From positions 87,479-151,478 of the forward strand of contig VTPC01000413.1 in NCBI GenBank assembly GCA_011009095.1: a stretch of DNA of 64,000 nt, given 5' to 3'. The stretch comes from Ignelater luminosus. Taxonomy: Eukaryota; Arthropoda; Insecta; Coleoptera; Elateridae. The position numbers were made by a program, and so were the translations under genes. The stretch's first letter is position 1; each line of letters begins with the position of its first letter. Below, in pieces: positions 1 to 12,799 of the stretch. Under the pieces are notes generated by a model that was not told the DNA's origin, did no database searches, and was given only the letters and a program-made list of their open reading frames with translations.

Positions 1-3000
1 GCACTGATAACTTTGTGGCTTCAATTAAGGGCAAAACCTTTTTTTATTGTATTTACATTTAATTTTTAAACTTACTTTTGATCATGAACGAAAGTAAAAG
101 TTATGGATAGTACATTAAATGACTATTATGTTACATGTAGGAGCGAGCATGATCGAATGGTTAAATGCCAATGTAACCATAAGATGTTGTGCAAGGATAA
201 TTATATATTCGTTTTTACGTTCTGAATATAAACAAGCTATTTGGATTAATGATAACGAAGACTTTTGCCTTTTACATTACCAGATAACAAAAATCTAAAT
301 TTCTAAACCATTTTGAATATTCAAGACAAATAAAATAAAATGATTTAACCTTGACTTAGGTGAACTTCTTTATTTTCTCATAATTAATCCTGTTTAAAAA
401 AATTTCATAACTATTATTCAATTTTATTCTCTTGTACCTACTCTCACTGTTAATGACGCATGTCATTTTAATATTTTCTCCTGAAATATTTAAATGACTT
501 CGCCTTTTAAGTGTTAAAGAAAGTGAACGTGAATTGCAGGTAGTATGTGATAATGATATATAAAGTTTACTGATCGTATCTCGGTGATCTCTTTATTTAG
601 TTACATTTTACTTTTTTTGGACGATTTCTCAAGTGAATGTACACGAGAATTAAGAATCCACCTGATTAATAGTAGCTATTTAGTTTAGTTGGTCTACTTG
701 AAACAATCGCTCAGAACTTTAAAAATGAAAGTAGTGCGCACTAGGTATAATATTTAAGATTACTATTATTACCTTATACTAACATGATACTATAAAAATA
801 TTTTTCAAGGAAAGGAGCAAGTTTTAGATGGTAAGTTGCCTTTTCAAACAAACAAGGAAGAAAATGTTTCAACAATCGGAACAAACAAAAATTTTTCCAT
901 ACTTTTGTGTTGTAGATGGGTATCTCCATAGGGATTTTGACAGTGGAATGATTTATTAGAAAAGTTCTGAAAAACTTCCTGAAATATAAATTATTGATGT
1001 AAAATGATGGGCTGTAAATGAGTCTCTCTTCAATGTTTCAAACGTGTGTAGGCGATTTAGGGGTTGACACAGTCTTTTATTTGTTCCCTTTTGTGTTTAC
1101 TATATTGTTACCTATAATACCCTCTTTGGAGGGATTAAAGTGAAAAATATTGGCTCACTTTTCTCGCGTTGAATACACTTATTATGTGAAAAGGCCTTTT
1201 TTATGCGAACATTTTTTTATCTAAATGTACGCGACTCTACGGAATTCTTTTTTTTTGTAATCCCCAATTTACCAAATTGAGTTAATAATATAGAAAATAA
1301 TGTAAAGATATTTAACAGACTTCCGTACATTTAGGGTGCTCCAATTAGCTGTGAAAGCTTTTTACCACTGTGAAAAAACAGGTATTAAAATAAATACTGT
1401 TAAAAACAACTTTCTTGTTTCAATTCACAGCTGGATTATTGAATTTGTTAATTTTATAATGGGAGAAGAATGCTGTTACATTTTAAAGCAACGCCACTGC
1501 TTAAACGGTGCTAATTAAACAAACGGCCATAAACTGCAAGTAATGGTAAGAGCGTTTAATACAAAAGCAAACGTAAACGTGTATATATTACAATGAATTG
1601 CACATTTATTCGCCTTCATTATATATTTTTATTGTTATACCCCAGAAACATTCCTTATTAGCCGTTTTGAAAAGCATAGATAATTAATGTTATATTTGAA
1701 GCTGAAAGAAACGAAATTTGATCCTATTCATTTTAGTTCCTGCATTTTTTCCTTTTTGATGGTTATCTCAGGATTGCAAATTTCTTTCTTTATAGGAAAA
1801 AAAAATTAATTATATTGAAAAAACGAAATAATCTTTAAATGGCTTAAACAAGGACCATTAATTGGATTTAGACTTTTATTTGGCATCTTTATAGGACGAA
1901 TAATAATTTAAATGATCATTTTATGGCTTCGAAATGTTTTTTTATTAGGCGATATTCAATTTCTTAAAAGCGGCTTTTCTCGATCGACTTAATTTTCTTC
2001 CAAATAGCACATTACAGTAGCATGGAATTTAGAACAATTTTATTTAAATGTAACAGTTTAAACAGTTAAATTTATTGAAAGAACAAACACGGAGTTGAAC
2101 TAAAATTTTATGATCGAGCTTTGCATGCTGCTGGCAACCTTCGGGTTTTGGGTTATCAAAAAGAACATTTTTCAGCCACTTTGGATAAGCAGAAGGGGCA
2201 TATAATTAATTTTGCAAGCCGTACTTTGCATGGCTTATTGCCTCTTGGTCTAAATAACTCGAAGGTTTTTAAATTCTTCATAATTGCTACAGTTTTCTCA
2301 AGAGTCCTAATTGTCCAACAACGAATTTTTAAATAAACTTTACGCAATAAGAATAAGACCTTCTTAAGCACATAGTTATTAGATATAAAAATTGTTTTGC
2401 ACGTTCCTAACCTTACGCAAGTCAAAGAAACCTTTCAAGGCCGAATCAAGAAATCTTGAACAATTTCGTTACATTTATTTCCAAGATAAGGTTCTTCAAT
2501 AGAGCTGAAAATCTAGAAAAATAAGTATATTGATTAATACTATGAACTAAAATTGGTATCTTCAAGGAACTGTCATGAAAAGTTATCTGTCTGTTATTAG
2601 GCAGATACATATATCTTGCATATTATATACTTGCCCCCTTTCTGTTTTTTACCTATTTACTTATCTAACGTTTGTTCGCCACTTCAACAAATCTTGTTGA
2701 ATTTTACTTAATCCGTACTATCTCTTAATTAAACAAACTTGTTTTGCATACAATGTACCTTTTTGGGCATAAGTACATGATCTTAAGTTACCTATCAATA
2801 ATTCTGATCTGTTTAGTCTTGCGTTAGTGGTACTGGAAACCAGATATGTTCAATTCTATTCAATAAATATAAGAAGTTGTACGGAATTGTACAGCAGCGT
2901 AAGACATTTCCGTTTCAGTATCTAGACATATGGAGAATAACTACTATGAATGTTGAACTGCATTACTGAAGTTTCTATGCTCCTATGGTCCTATGTGGAC

Positions 3001-6000
3001 AGCTCTGTGAATCTTATGGTGTTATCACAAGAAGTCATTGGGTATAAGAGGACTTTTCTCCAATGTGTATAACTATTTCACCCCTTTGAAGATATTGACG
3101 GTGTTAAGAGTTTTGGGAATATTTAGAGCAACGATACATCTGGCATTTTGACGACAAACATACATTGCAAATCCAGTCCAAGCCTATTTGGGATACATTT
3201 GTAACAAGATTTTTAGATAAAAATCTGCATTTTACATAATCGCTCTTTCCTATGATTAAGGAATCTTGTCTCTATGCCAGATCAAGAACAACCCGAGATT
3301 TTAGTGAGCAGCCTGTTTCGTTTAGAACAAGGCATTAATTCCAGAGTTTTATGTTGTCTTTTCATACAATTCGGTACTTATTCCCTTCATCTTTTAGGTT
3401 TCGAGGTTTCGTGATCACGTAAGTCTGGTAGGACTGTAACGGTAACTGTTTTTCTTGTTGGCTTGGTTGTCATTGTTTTTTATATACAAGAATATTCACC
3501 AAACATTACTTGAGGAACAAAACAGAATCTTTCACGGGATAAGTAAGCGAAGCAAGCTAACCATTTTGCATCTGTTGACAATATTACACGTGTATTTGTC
3601 TCAGTATTCGGAATTAGTACAGTTCTAGAAACTCATTTATATGATATCTTTATCAATCTTTTAGATCGGACCTGAGAAAAGAAGGCCGTTTAAAAACGAA
3701 TAGAATGATCAAGACTAGCAAGCTACAGTTAGAAATCCTAACAGGTTAGTTTATTCTATTCTTCCTCCTAAATTGTGTTAATTCCAATACATCTGCTGTG
3801 TTATTTTTGGGCGAAGACGAAAGCAATCATGAATTAACAATTAGAATAGTCCCATCGTTGCAGAATGATACATTGAGATAAACTATGTTAGATAAGGTGT
3901 TTACCGGAACTCATTTGTTCAGATGCTGAAGTAGAATTTGAGTTTTGCAAGACCAAGATCTAAATCTAACTACCAAGAAGCCCCCAAAAACCCAACAAGA
4001 GATAATATTGCACAATTTATGTGTTTTTTTTATTTAATTTATATATCGTATGTATAAATCAAAATGTAGCAAAAACAAAAAGAAAGGAGCTAAAAATTCA
4101 TATCTATAAGATTCAGTTATCTAAAAAGTCGTTCTATTAAGGACATGGTACATTCATGTCTAGAAATCAATATTTCTTAAACGAGCTAACCTGCCATGAA
4201 TGCAATATCAATCAAAATTAATTTTGACACTGATATAATCGCGTGATGTATATGAAGAAAGATATGAAGTGGCTGAAACTCAAACTATAAATTAAAGGAA
4301 TTTAAAATCCAATCTAAAGGAAATAGTTGTGAAACTTACATTAAATTGTTGCTTTATTCACGAAAGAAAATCTAAAAACAATGAGATTTAAGACACGATT
4401 TATTTTAAATATCTCTGTTCTAATTCGATTTTGTAATTATCAAAAGGAAATACATAACAACTTAGTTTTTTTATACTTGATTGAGAAACCATTTCTGGTC
4501 CAGAGAACAAGTTTTTTTGGCTTGGTTTCAGAGGCATCACGAAAATCCCCCATAGAATAGTTTGCCCTAAATCACCCACAAAAAATCGTTATGTTAATAA
4601 GGTTATTATTGAGAACATTGTCTATCATGATCGAGAACCTATCCAATACAGCAGTTACAAAATGTAATAACGGATATATCATAAAATATTATACCACGTA
4701 GGAGTGGCCCTAATTGATATTATTACATTAATAGCTCGATCTAAACACCAAATATGGATTTAGAAACTTTTTAGAAATACAACTGTCTACACTCTATAGC
4801 AAACTTTCAAAAACCGCAAGCTTGTCAACAATATTGATCCAACCGAAGAAACATTCTATGAGCACAGGAATAAAAATTTAATAGCCGCTTGTAAAATAAC
4901 ATTCAAACCATTTTCCATACAATTAATTCCGGACACTGAATTTGCATACACATATGTACTTATGTCAGACTGTACGTTTTATAAAGATTTTGAACTGAAA
5001 CTTTTAATTTAGAAAATAAAGGATTATGCAAAAATTAAATTATAGAAACAAAAGTGAAACCACGCTAATTTATTAAATACACGTTGAAATCTATAATTAA
5101 AAATTTAATTTAAATTTTAATTTTGATATCTCATTTTGATGTGCAACTGAAACTTTCATTTAAAATCTACTTAAGCTAATTAACTAGGAATGGCATTATT
5201 TAAAATACCAATTTAAATTTTTGCATTTAACACATTGATATAGTACTTGTTTCGGTTGATGAACATTCATTGAACAGTTTTCGAATTTGGCCCCAAAAAC
5301 TGCTTGTTATACTCCAGTTACCAATTAACGGCTATGCGAAATTTTGCATTCATAATGGAATTTTTTGCCAAAACAAAACCAAATTGCGGAACAAGCAACA
5401 GGATAGACAGACAGGTTAAAAAGATTGATCTTGAAAGGTCAAACCGCACGCAATGATTTAACACAAAACGTTTATTAAACACGAAACCAAGCTGTTAAGT
5501 GTCGATGTCATTATCATTAAAGTGCAACACTAGAACTGCTATTTAACATGAAGGTACAAACCAGCTGTTTTGCATCAAAACATGAAAGTAAATTGAATTT
5601 CCCATTAAACCAGCCAATGTATGAAGAGAAAAAAAAGGAATGACGTGTTAATGGATGAGAAAGTGATATAATAAAACCTAGACAAATGGTTACAAGTAAA
5701 AACCCCCCAAGACGATATATTAATCGAAAAATAAAGGAAAAATGAAAGATAAATCATTGCTACAGTTTAAACAATCTAGATTGGCGAGTAGATAGCAGTA
5801 AATTTACTTTCTACTTTATTACAAATAATAAAGTAATTTTACTAGAGACCAATTGAGTTAATTTCGTTTTATTGTACTTGTAACTGGTAATCTAAAGATC
5901 AAATTGAACTAATTTTGTGTAATCTTTTGTAATCAGGAAATTAAAATGCCAAATTGTGCTGAAATTCTCTTGTCTGACAAAAATTAACCTTTTCATGGGT

Positions 6001-7430
6001 GAAGAATGCACGTTTTAATAGAAAAACGACTATCTTTCTCTTCTGTAAAAACTTGCGGAATTTATTCATTTATTTTTTTGTTCTGGTTCAGAATAAAAAA
6101 GTATTTAACCTGAATTCATCATTAAATAAAACGAGAAGATAGAAGTCAAGTTCAGTTGGATTGTTTGGGGTTTTTTTGTTTTTTCTTTTATTAATGTGCG
6201 TACCGAATAGGCAAAATTGTTTTATACACATTCCAATTTTGGTTTATAAAAGAAAACCAAGACAAAGGCTTTTGTTTTATATTTTTACAAAATATTCTAT
6301 TTTTATCGTAGATAATAGAATGAACCAACTGTACTAAAATAATTTCAATTGTAACCTTTGGCAATACAAGTATATAATGTTAAAACAAACAATTGCTTTT
6401 AAGAATAATTTACAATAACACATAAATGGCATTACAAATCATTTGCTTACATGTTCGTCCTTAACCTTTATTAGAAATTTTGTTCGATACATCATTCAGT
6501 CTTATGCAAGAGAAAGAAGACTGTAAAAAGATTACTTTTTACAATGCAGCAAACTTGAGATATTATAGATTAGATAGTCACTTTTTTCTTTTTATTTTCC
6601 TAATCTCTTCTTTTCATCTTCAATCATGGCACTACTCAAGGATATGAAATGTTACCTGGAAATATCTTTCTTCAAAATTATTTTCTTTTTTTTAGTTTTG
6701 TTTTAGATTGTGCTTGTAATTAATAGAATTGAAAGTGATCGATATCATTATACAAACTGTGAATAAGTGACATCATGGAAATTTGGAGAATAAAACAAAA
6801 AAACTTAATGGTGTACCTATAGGATGAAGAAGTTGGTAATGAACCCAAAGACAAACAAATAGAAAAAGTTAATATGTGCTTGAAAAGCAGAATTTGAAGG
6901 CTTAAAGAAAAGATTAGATTCAGACAGGAAGCGCTAGCAGCTAACGCAAAAAAAAGGATTAGAAGACCGGCCGAATGAAATTCAAATATATTTACTAAAA
7001 GTAAAGTGAGCTCAGAGAAAATAATTTGTGTCGAAGTAGATTTAAGAGTTATTAACAACAGAACAACCTTAAAAGGAAAGTATCTACAAGAGAGACCGAA
7101 ACCAAGGGCTTTGTAACTATAAAAATGTAAGATACACCCAATTAGTTGACTGGTGGTCTTAGTTTGTGGTAAAGAATTATGTACAAATGAATAAATTATG
7201 AATACTTTTATTTATACAGCTATACATTCACTTAAAAATGAATTTCTACAACAAGTTGAATTTTGAGTCTATAAGTCATGGGACAAAAATAAAATGTAAA
7301 TAAATTCAGATCATCTAATGATATTTCATTTGTTAAATAAATAAACATACATAACTGCACACTTAAATTGAATAAACAGTTGAGTTGATTAAAAATTAAT
7401 GATAATTATTAACGAAATACTAAATGTAGA
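1..7430. other. A+T-rich non-coding DNA, no supported gene
   Basis: I see no gene here. The open frames are short (60-112 codons), lysine-, isoleucine- and phenylalanine-rich, and show no family motif or plausible exon chain; they look like chance frames in A+T-rich DNA. No terminal inverted repeats or tandem arrays were recognised by eye. Distal regulatory DNA or old unrecognisable transposons could be present. Confidence 0.6.
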
Positions 7431-8440
7431 AGGTTCTGACGAGTATGGCGTGTCCCATTTTCGTTGTATTCATAGGCAGTCTCAATTATCGTAAGAGATA
7501 GAGCGATGTGGTTTGCACTCCACTGGCCTAACTTTTCAAGCCAAATTTAGTGGTGAAAACGAAATTTTGGTCACATTGGGTTTTCATCAGTTCATTTTGA
7601 ATCCTGCGCGAGGTCGGAAAGTCCCCATATTGTTAGGTAGTAACTTTGTAAAGTTACAAATTCAGTCATGGTCATGAACATATCTAAGTTTGATGAGTAA
7701 TAAGTTTCTCCAAAGACTAGGGATTAGTTCTTAAAGGTACTTGACGGGTTTGTCCTAACAGGTGGCTCAAATAGCTCAATCAGGAGAGATTGAACTCGAT
7801 ATCCTTGAAATAGAATAAAATACTTCACAATCACAAATCAGGGGCGGTCAGTATTATGGCCTTTTGGTTTTCGCAGACTTCTGTGTTTAGAGAGTACCAT
7901 ATCACAAATACGCGTTAAAGCTTTAATAGAGTTAGACCTACTTTGCAGGGCTTCTGCGATTGACCCTTTTTACTTCACCTGTGTTGCATAAGACGCATGT
8001 AGTTTGCAAATTGAATGCAAGCCGATCGTTATATACATAGTTGCATTTATGATGGTACCCACAAACGCTGCAATCTCTATATTCTTGCACCACGACCCAC
8101 TATTGCTACACATTGACTATTATCAGTTGACATAGATGTCCTGTCGAATGTTGATCTTTCGTGGTGATTTCTGAGTTTGGCATTTCTATATCCGCCCAAA
8201 TAATTAAGGCTAATAAGAAATCTATATAAATGAAACTATAATTATTCGAGAGGCAGAAAGTGCATGGAGGATCTCGGAATATATAAAAACAAACTACATG
8301 AATATGTGACTGTTTAACTATGCAGGGCCGTTGCATGTAGGTGCGCAGGTTGTTTCCGCATAAAAAGCGGCTAATAAAAGGGGTCACATTTGGATAATCA
8401 AGGGGTGGCATTTTGATTGATTCCGAAGAAGAGACAGGAA
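7430..8440. other. Higher-complexity non-coding block, unclassified
   Basis: This block is less A+T-rich and less homopolymeric than its flanks and contains several CpG-bearing stretches (around 7,440-7,640 and 7,920-8,060). The longest frame (minus strand, 8,106-8,411, about 100 codons) has no recognisable motif. A hAT-like terminus (CAGGGGCGG) begins at 7,839 but has no partner. It may be a degraded transposon or a conserved non-coding segment; I cannot tell which. Confidence 0.3.
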
Positions 8441-9240
8441 TTCATCCAAATTTCTCAGTGGAAAAAAGATTAACATTGATTTGGATTTTTGCCTTTTTAT
8501 TGTTAACTTCTGCTTTCAGTTCTTTTATTTTTTGTTTTGTATTGCTAGTGGACTACTAAACTAAAAGTGTAACTTAGAATTCGACATTTAATATTTTAGG
8601 GCCTCTGCATTATTATTATTCTTTTTCTGTTGTAATTTTTACTTAGTAGTAAAATCTAAAGTTTTGCTAATCTCATAAAATGCACTTTTATACAGTTAGT
8701 TATATAGATATTTAATTAGCCCAATCTGCTTATTTGAAAGAATACAATTAAATTTGGAATTAGACCAAACAGTACTGTTACTAATGTTTATAAAGGTATC
8801 AAATGCAATAAACGAATTCCCAATCTCAGCTCTAAATAGAAAATTCTACCCTTTAAAAACTTAACTAACATATAGTCAACATTCTCTCTATAGTAATGTT
8901 CCTTATTATTAAAATGGGGTTGCTCAAGGTTTATATTAGGGAGCTTTGCTTTTTAGTGTTTGCCAATATAATAGTAATTATTGCTTAATAAGACTTGAAT
9001 TCCTAACTTGCAATTAAAAGGCTTTAAAAAATCAAATATGTATATAAGCAATATAAATAAATTGTATGACACAATAAGAACACGATAACAAGTGTGTACA
9101 TTGCAACTAATTGGATTTATAAATGTTAATAGGTAAGAGTACTTCAAATTAAATCAAGCCTACCATTCTCTGAATGAAAAATAAAACTATGAAATGCACG
9201 TAACATCTTTCTTTTTTTTGGTAAAAGCCTGATATTTTCT

Positions 9241-9306
9241 CTAACGTAGTGAGTGATTAGAGCATTGAACTAATATTCGGTGGGGTGTGGATCAATAGTA
9301 GGCTAA
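9241..9306 (+). repeat. Possible tRNA-derived SINE head (degenerate)
   Basis: The stretch has a tRNA-like layout. A D-arm/A-box-like segment (GTGAGTGATTAGAGC) is followed about 30 bases later by a weak B-box-like segment (GGGGTGTGGATCAATAG). This spacing resembles the head of tRNA-derived SINEs. The B box departs from the GGTTCGANNCC consensus and no complete cloverleaf closes, so a working tRNA is unlikely. No clear tail or target-site duplication was found. A chance match is quite possible. Confidence 0.27.
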
Positions 9307-9309
9307 AAA

Positions 9310-11420
9310 AAGGTGTAACCAACATAGAGTTAATGACCACAACAGTCGACGCCCTCATATACTCAATATCCACACATAGAAAATTTATTTTTCACCATAA
9401 TTAGAATTTCTGCAATCGATCCAATCTTAAATTGGAAAAAACACATGCTGAAGCAAATACCATTTTAACTTAAGACGAACGTAAACGGTTTATCTTTTTA
9501 TTCTTGTTTTTCTTATATAACATCATGTTAATAGAAGAAAGCTTGACCTTAAATTTCAATTTCAAGGCAAAAAAGTATTAATACATTCTCAGATTCTTTT
9601 ATTTCTTTTTTTAATTACGCCTCCGTTTTAATAAAACAAAACCTTTTACTTAGATTTGATGTTAAATTAAAATCTCCTCAGAGACTTTCTTTTTAAAAAT
9701 CGATAAAACTGGTAGCAAAATGCAGGTCAGTTAGTATACAGCCGGCTGCTATCCCCTGAATACTTTTGCAAATATTAAACTTGACATTTATATGCAAATT
9801 TTATTCATTAAATCGACTGCTAAAAGCTGGACATCAATTTAGATCGTTTGTCTAAGTTTTATATTTTTTATTTTATAGTGGAATTCACAGTGGCAATTAC
9901 TACAGAGAAGTATGTTAATATTTTATTAATACCTAATTAATTTGACTTTCTTAACGGTATTAATGACATTGAAGGAATATTTTTAAAAATAATTAATAAA
10001 GTTATTGATAGAAATTTCATAACAAACAAACAAACTTGTATGAACAAAAGGAATTTTGCTATGTACAAATTTATTATTTACATTTTCGTTCAAACTGAAA
10101 AACTTACTCTTCGTATTTTACCATCAATGGATTATCTTAAGGATCCGTTACAGGACCCGTTTTATTTTCCTCGTATCGATATCACCTTTTTAAATAACAC
10201 ATGTAGATACAACACACTATTCGATATTAAATTAAAATACTCACATGTAATATTAAAATAAATCCAACACGTAAAAGAGAGCGTATTGCTCACTGAATGA
10301 GTGTTCGAGAAGAACTGGAGTAAAAAGGCATGGACCTCTGGTTTCACTGTTTGGTCCTCTGCTTCTTGCATCTAAGAAAGAAGTGGGGTGTAGCACAAGA
10401 ATCACACTTTCCCTTGCACATCGGTAACTTATTGTTGCACATTTACGTTTACTTTAACGTTTGTTATAGAATACCTACCACTATTAGTAGGTATTATTAC
10501 TAGCGTACATGTAATTGAAACTTATCTTTCTTACACAATATGAAAGTTAAAGAAAAACAGATCAAAGGGTAATTAAAATGATAAAGATTATAATAAATAA
10601 ATATTACAGGCTTGTTGCTTGTTTAGAAAGTGCAATTCTTCTAAAATAATCTTTGCAGCTTTTAATTTAACGGAACGGCTTTTGTTATTGTTCTGTCAAT
10701 GCTATTGCCAAGGTTGTGATTCCAAAATTAACAATTTTCTGCGCTCTGCTGCCTTCCTAATTGATGTCATCTGTTGTAAATATACTATTTGTCTTTTCAA
10801 CACGGCTATTTGTAGAAAATAAATAAAGATGTGTATTATGTATTTTCCTGGCTTTTTAATGCAGTTCATTTTTGTTTTCAAATGGTATTGTATCGCTGAA
10901 CAAGAAGGTGGAAATCTAAACGAAACGCTTTTTAGTTAGAACAAGTAAGAAACATAAGTTTCCTAATAGAAATGTGTTTAAAAAACTGGGAAGTTTCAAC
11001 CGATGCTTGTGGCGTAAGAGAAGGTAGTATTCTGTAGGTAGATCCAGTGCATCAACCACGCCTAGTTTTGAATTAATATCTAGATTGCATGAGAGATACA
11101 TTTGACTATGCTGCACATTGTCCCTACCCCTAATCTTACCTCCTAGATAGCACCAACTTTAATGTTAATTCTTTACATGTTTCAAAAGGTTTAGATCAAC
11201 CATACTTCTTTTGGCATGACGTACCTATATGTAGTTGATCTGTCTGAGTTTTTATATTATTCACTATTTTTTGGCGAAAGAGAAAGTTCATCTGTTTGAT
11301 AACTTTGGAACTTTATTAAGGGAACTGCCAAACATTAATATTATGTAGGTTGCTTAAGGACGCAGAGCAAAAATACTAAAACTAAGATTTAGTTGATTCT
11401 AACATAAAATTATGTTTATA
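9310..11420. other. A+T-rich non-coding DNA
   Basis: No gene, RNA gene or element could be supported. Open frames near 10,040-10,370, 10,619-10,822 and 10,916-11,116 lack homology cues and a credible splice context. The right end borders the R2-like LINE, whose 3' non-coding region may extend slightly into this stretch. Confidence 0.55.
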
Positions 11421-11423
11421 CAA

Positions 11424-12760
11424 TTAATTTACCATAAAAAACAAATTATTTTTTTTATACAGGGTTTTGAATATGATTTGCAATAAACTAATAAATTTAT
11501 ATAGAACAAAATTACAAATATTATTTAAGTCCGAAATAGGTATTTTGAGTTCTTTAGAAACTGACACAAGAAATTTATTTGCACAACCTCGAGATCCAAA
11601 TAGAGGTCCATATAATGTACCTTCCGTCTTAAGGGACGTATAATGATTCATAAATTTGCTTAAGATTTGGAATACAAGGTTCATATATATTCTATTCTTT
11701 CCCATTTCTTTCGTATCAGATTGTAACATTAAGTATGTAAGCAGTCCTATGATATTTATCAAAGGCTAATATATCACAAAATCTGTTACATCCGTTATTG
11801 TCTTTAGTTGGTGTTTCTATAAAACATTGGTATTTTTCTAACAAAGTCATAAAACATCATCATGTCTTGCAATAACGGCGTTTTCATTCGAACAGCAAAC
11901 ACCTAAAACATAAACTGGAGCTGGACAATTAAGCTTTATTGCAGCTGTCCACTCTGATAATGATAAATCTCTTCTGTCATATAACCACGAATTACTTCCC
12001 TCGCATTATTTAAATAAAATCACACCCCGCCCTTGATTTTCGTCAAATACCTTTTCTCTTAATTTATTTCTTAAACATCTACATGTTGAACCTTCTACAT
12101 CCAGTTGTTTAAGGCATTCTTCTATTTCTTTATTACAGCCACGAAGATAATGTAAAGATTCGTTTTGAACAAGGGATAATTGTTTACAAATGTTGAAACG
12201 CTGAATATAAGATTCCCAATGAAAATTAATTATGCCAAGGCCTCTATATTTACGTGGAGCATATATCACATTAGTGGAGGTATTTGCTGGTAAACCTATC
12301 CTTAACATTTCTGCGAATTAAACAATCGAGGTCATTTAGAAGATGAAGATTTTAATTTACTTAATGGTGTGGATCGAAGATGAAATGTTATGTTAACATA
12401 GGCACAAGGTATTAATTTAAGATTTTTAACTTTTGGTCTTTATTGAGCAAGGAGCTACTGCTACTGTTCTAAATTTTTATGTAAGCTTGATATTGTATTA
12501 TGGTCAAAGATGATCGCATCATTAAAGGTTGATCCAAGATATTTAATAGTATCATTTGTAGCTATGCCATTAACAACTGAGCCATCTAAGAGCATTATTC
12601 GATCTGATGTCCAGTTGCTTTTTGCTGGATTTAAAGAAAGATCTATAGAACATAGTAATTTATTTACAATATTTGTTAATTGCAATAATAACAAAAACAT
12701 AAACTGTTTAAATGTAAATACATATAGAAGAAAATCCTGTAATTCTGATTCTAACTGAAG
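11424..12760 (-). mobile_element. 5'-truncated R2-superclade non-LTR retrotransposon (LINE), decayed
   Basis: Read on the minus strand, this is the 3' part of a LINE of the R2/R4/NeSL type. Visible in order are: the end of the reverse transcriptase palm with LSLNPAKS and IKYLG (about 12,600-12,540); a thumb-like stretch (KVKNLKLIPCAYV then TPLSKL, about 12,430-12,350); the linker LPANTSTNVIYAPRKYRGLGI-type block followed by a WE...IQ..NIC motif (about 12,300-12,190); an SN.WL..R..LS.SEW..AIKLN block (about 11,970-11,920); and the endonuclease end with a GSRG motif (about 11,590). These blocks match the order known for R2-like proteins. The N-terminal DNA-binding fingers and most of the catalytic palm are missing. 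Several stop codons and frame changes interrupt the frame, so it is inactive. No 28S rRNA sequence flanks it, so this is a dispersed copy or a non-28S lineage. Confidence 0.75.
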
Positions 12761-12799
12761 AAATAAACAGTTGAAAAAGTACAGGAAGTTCATGTCATA

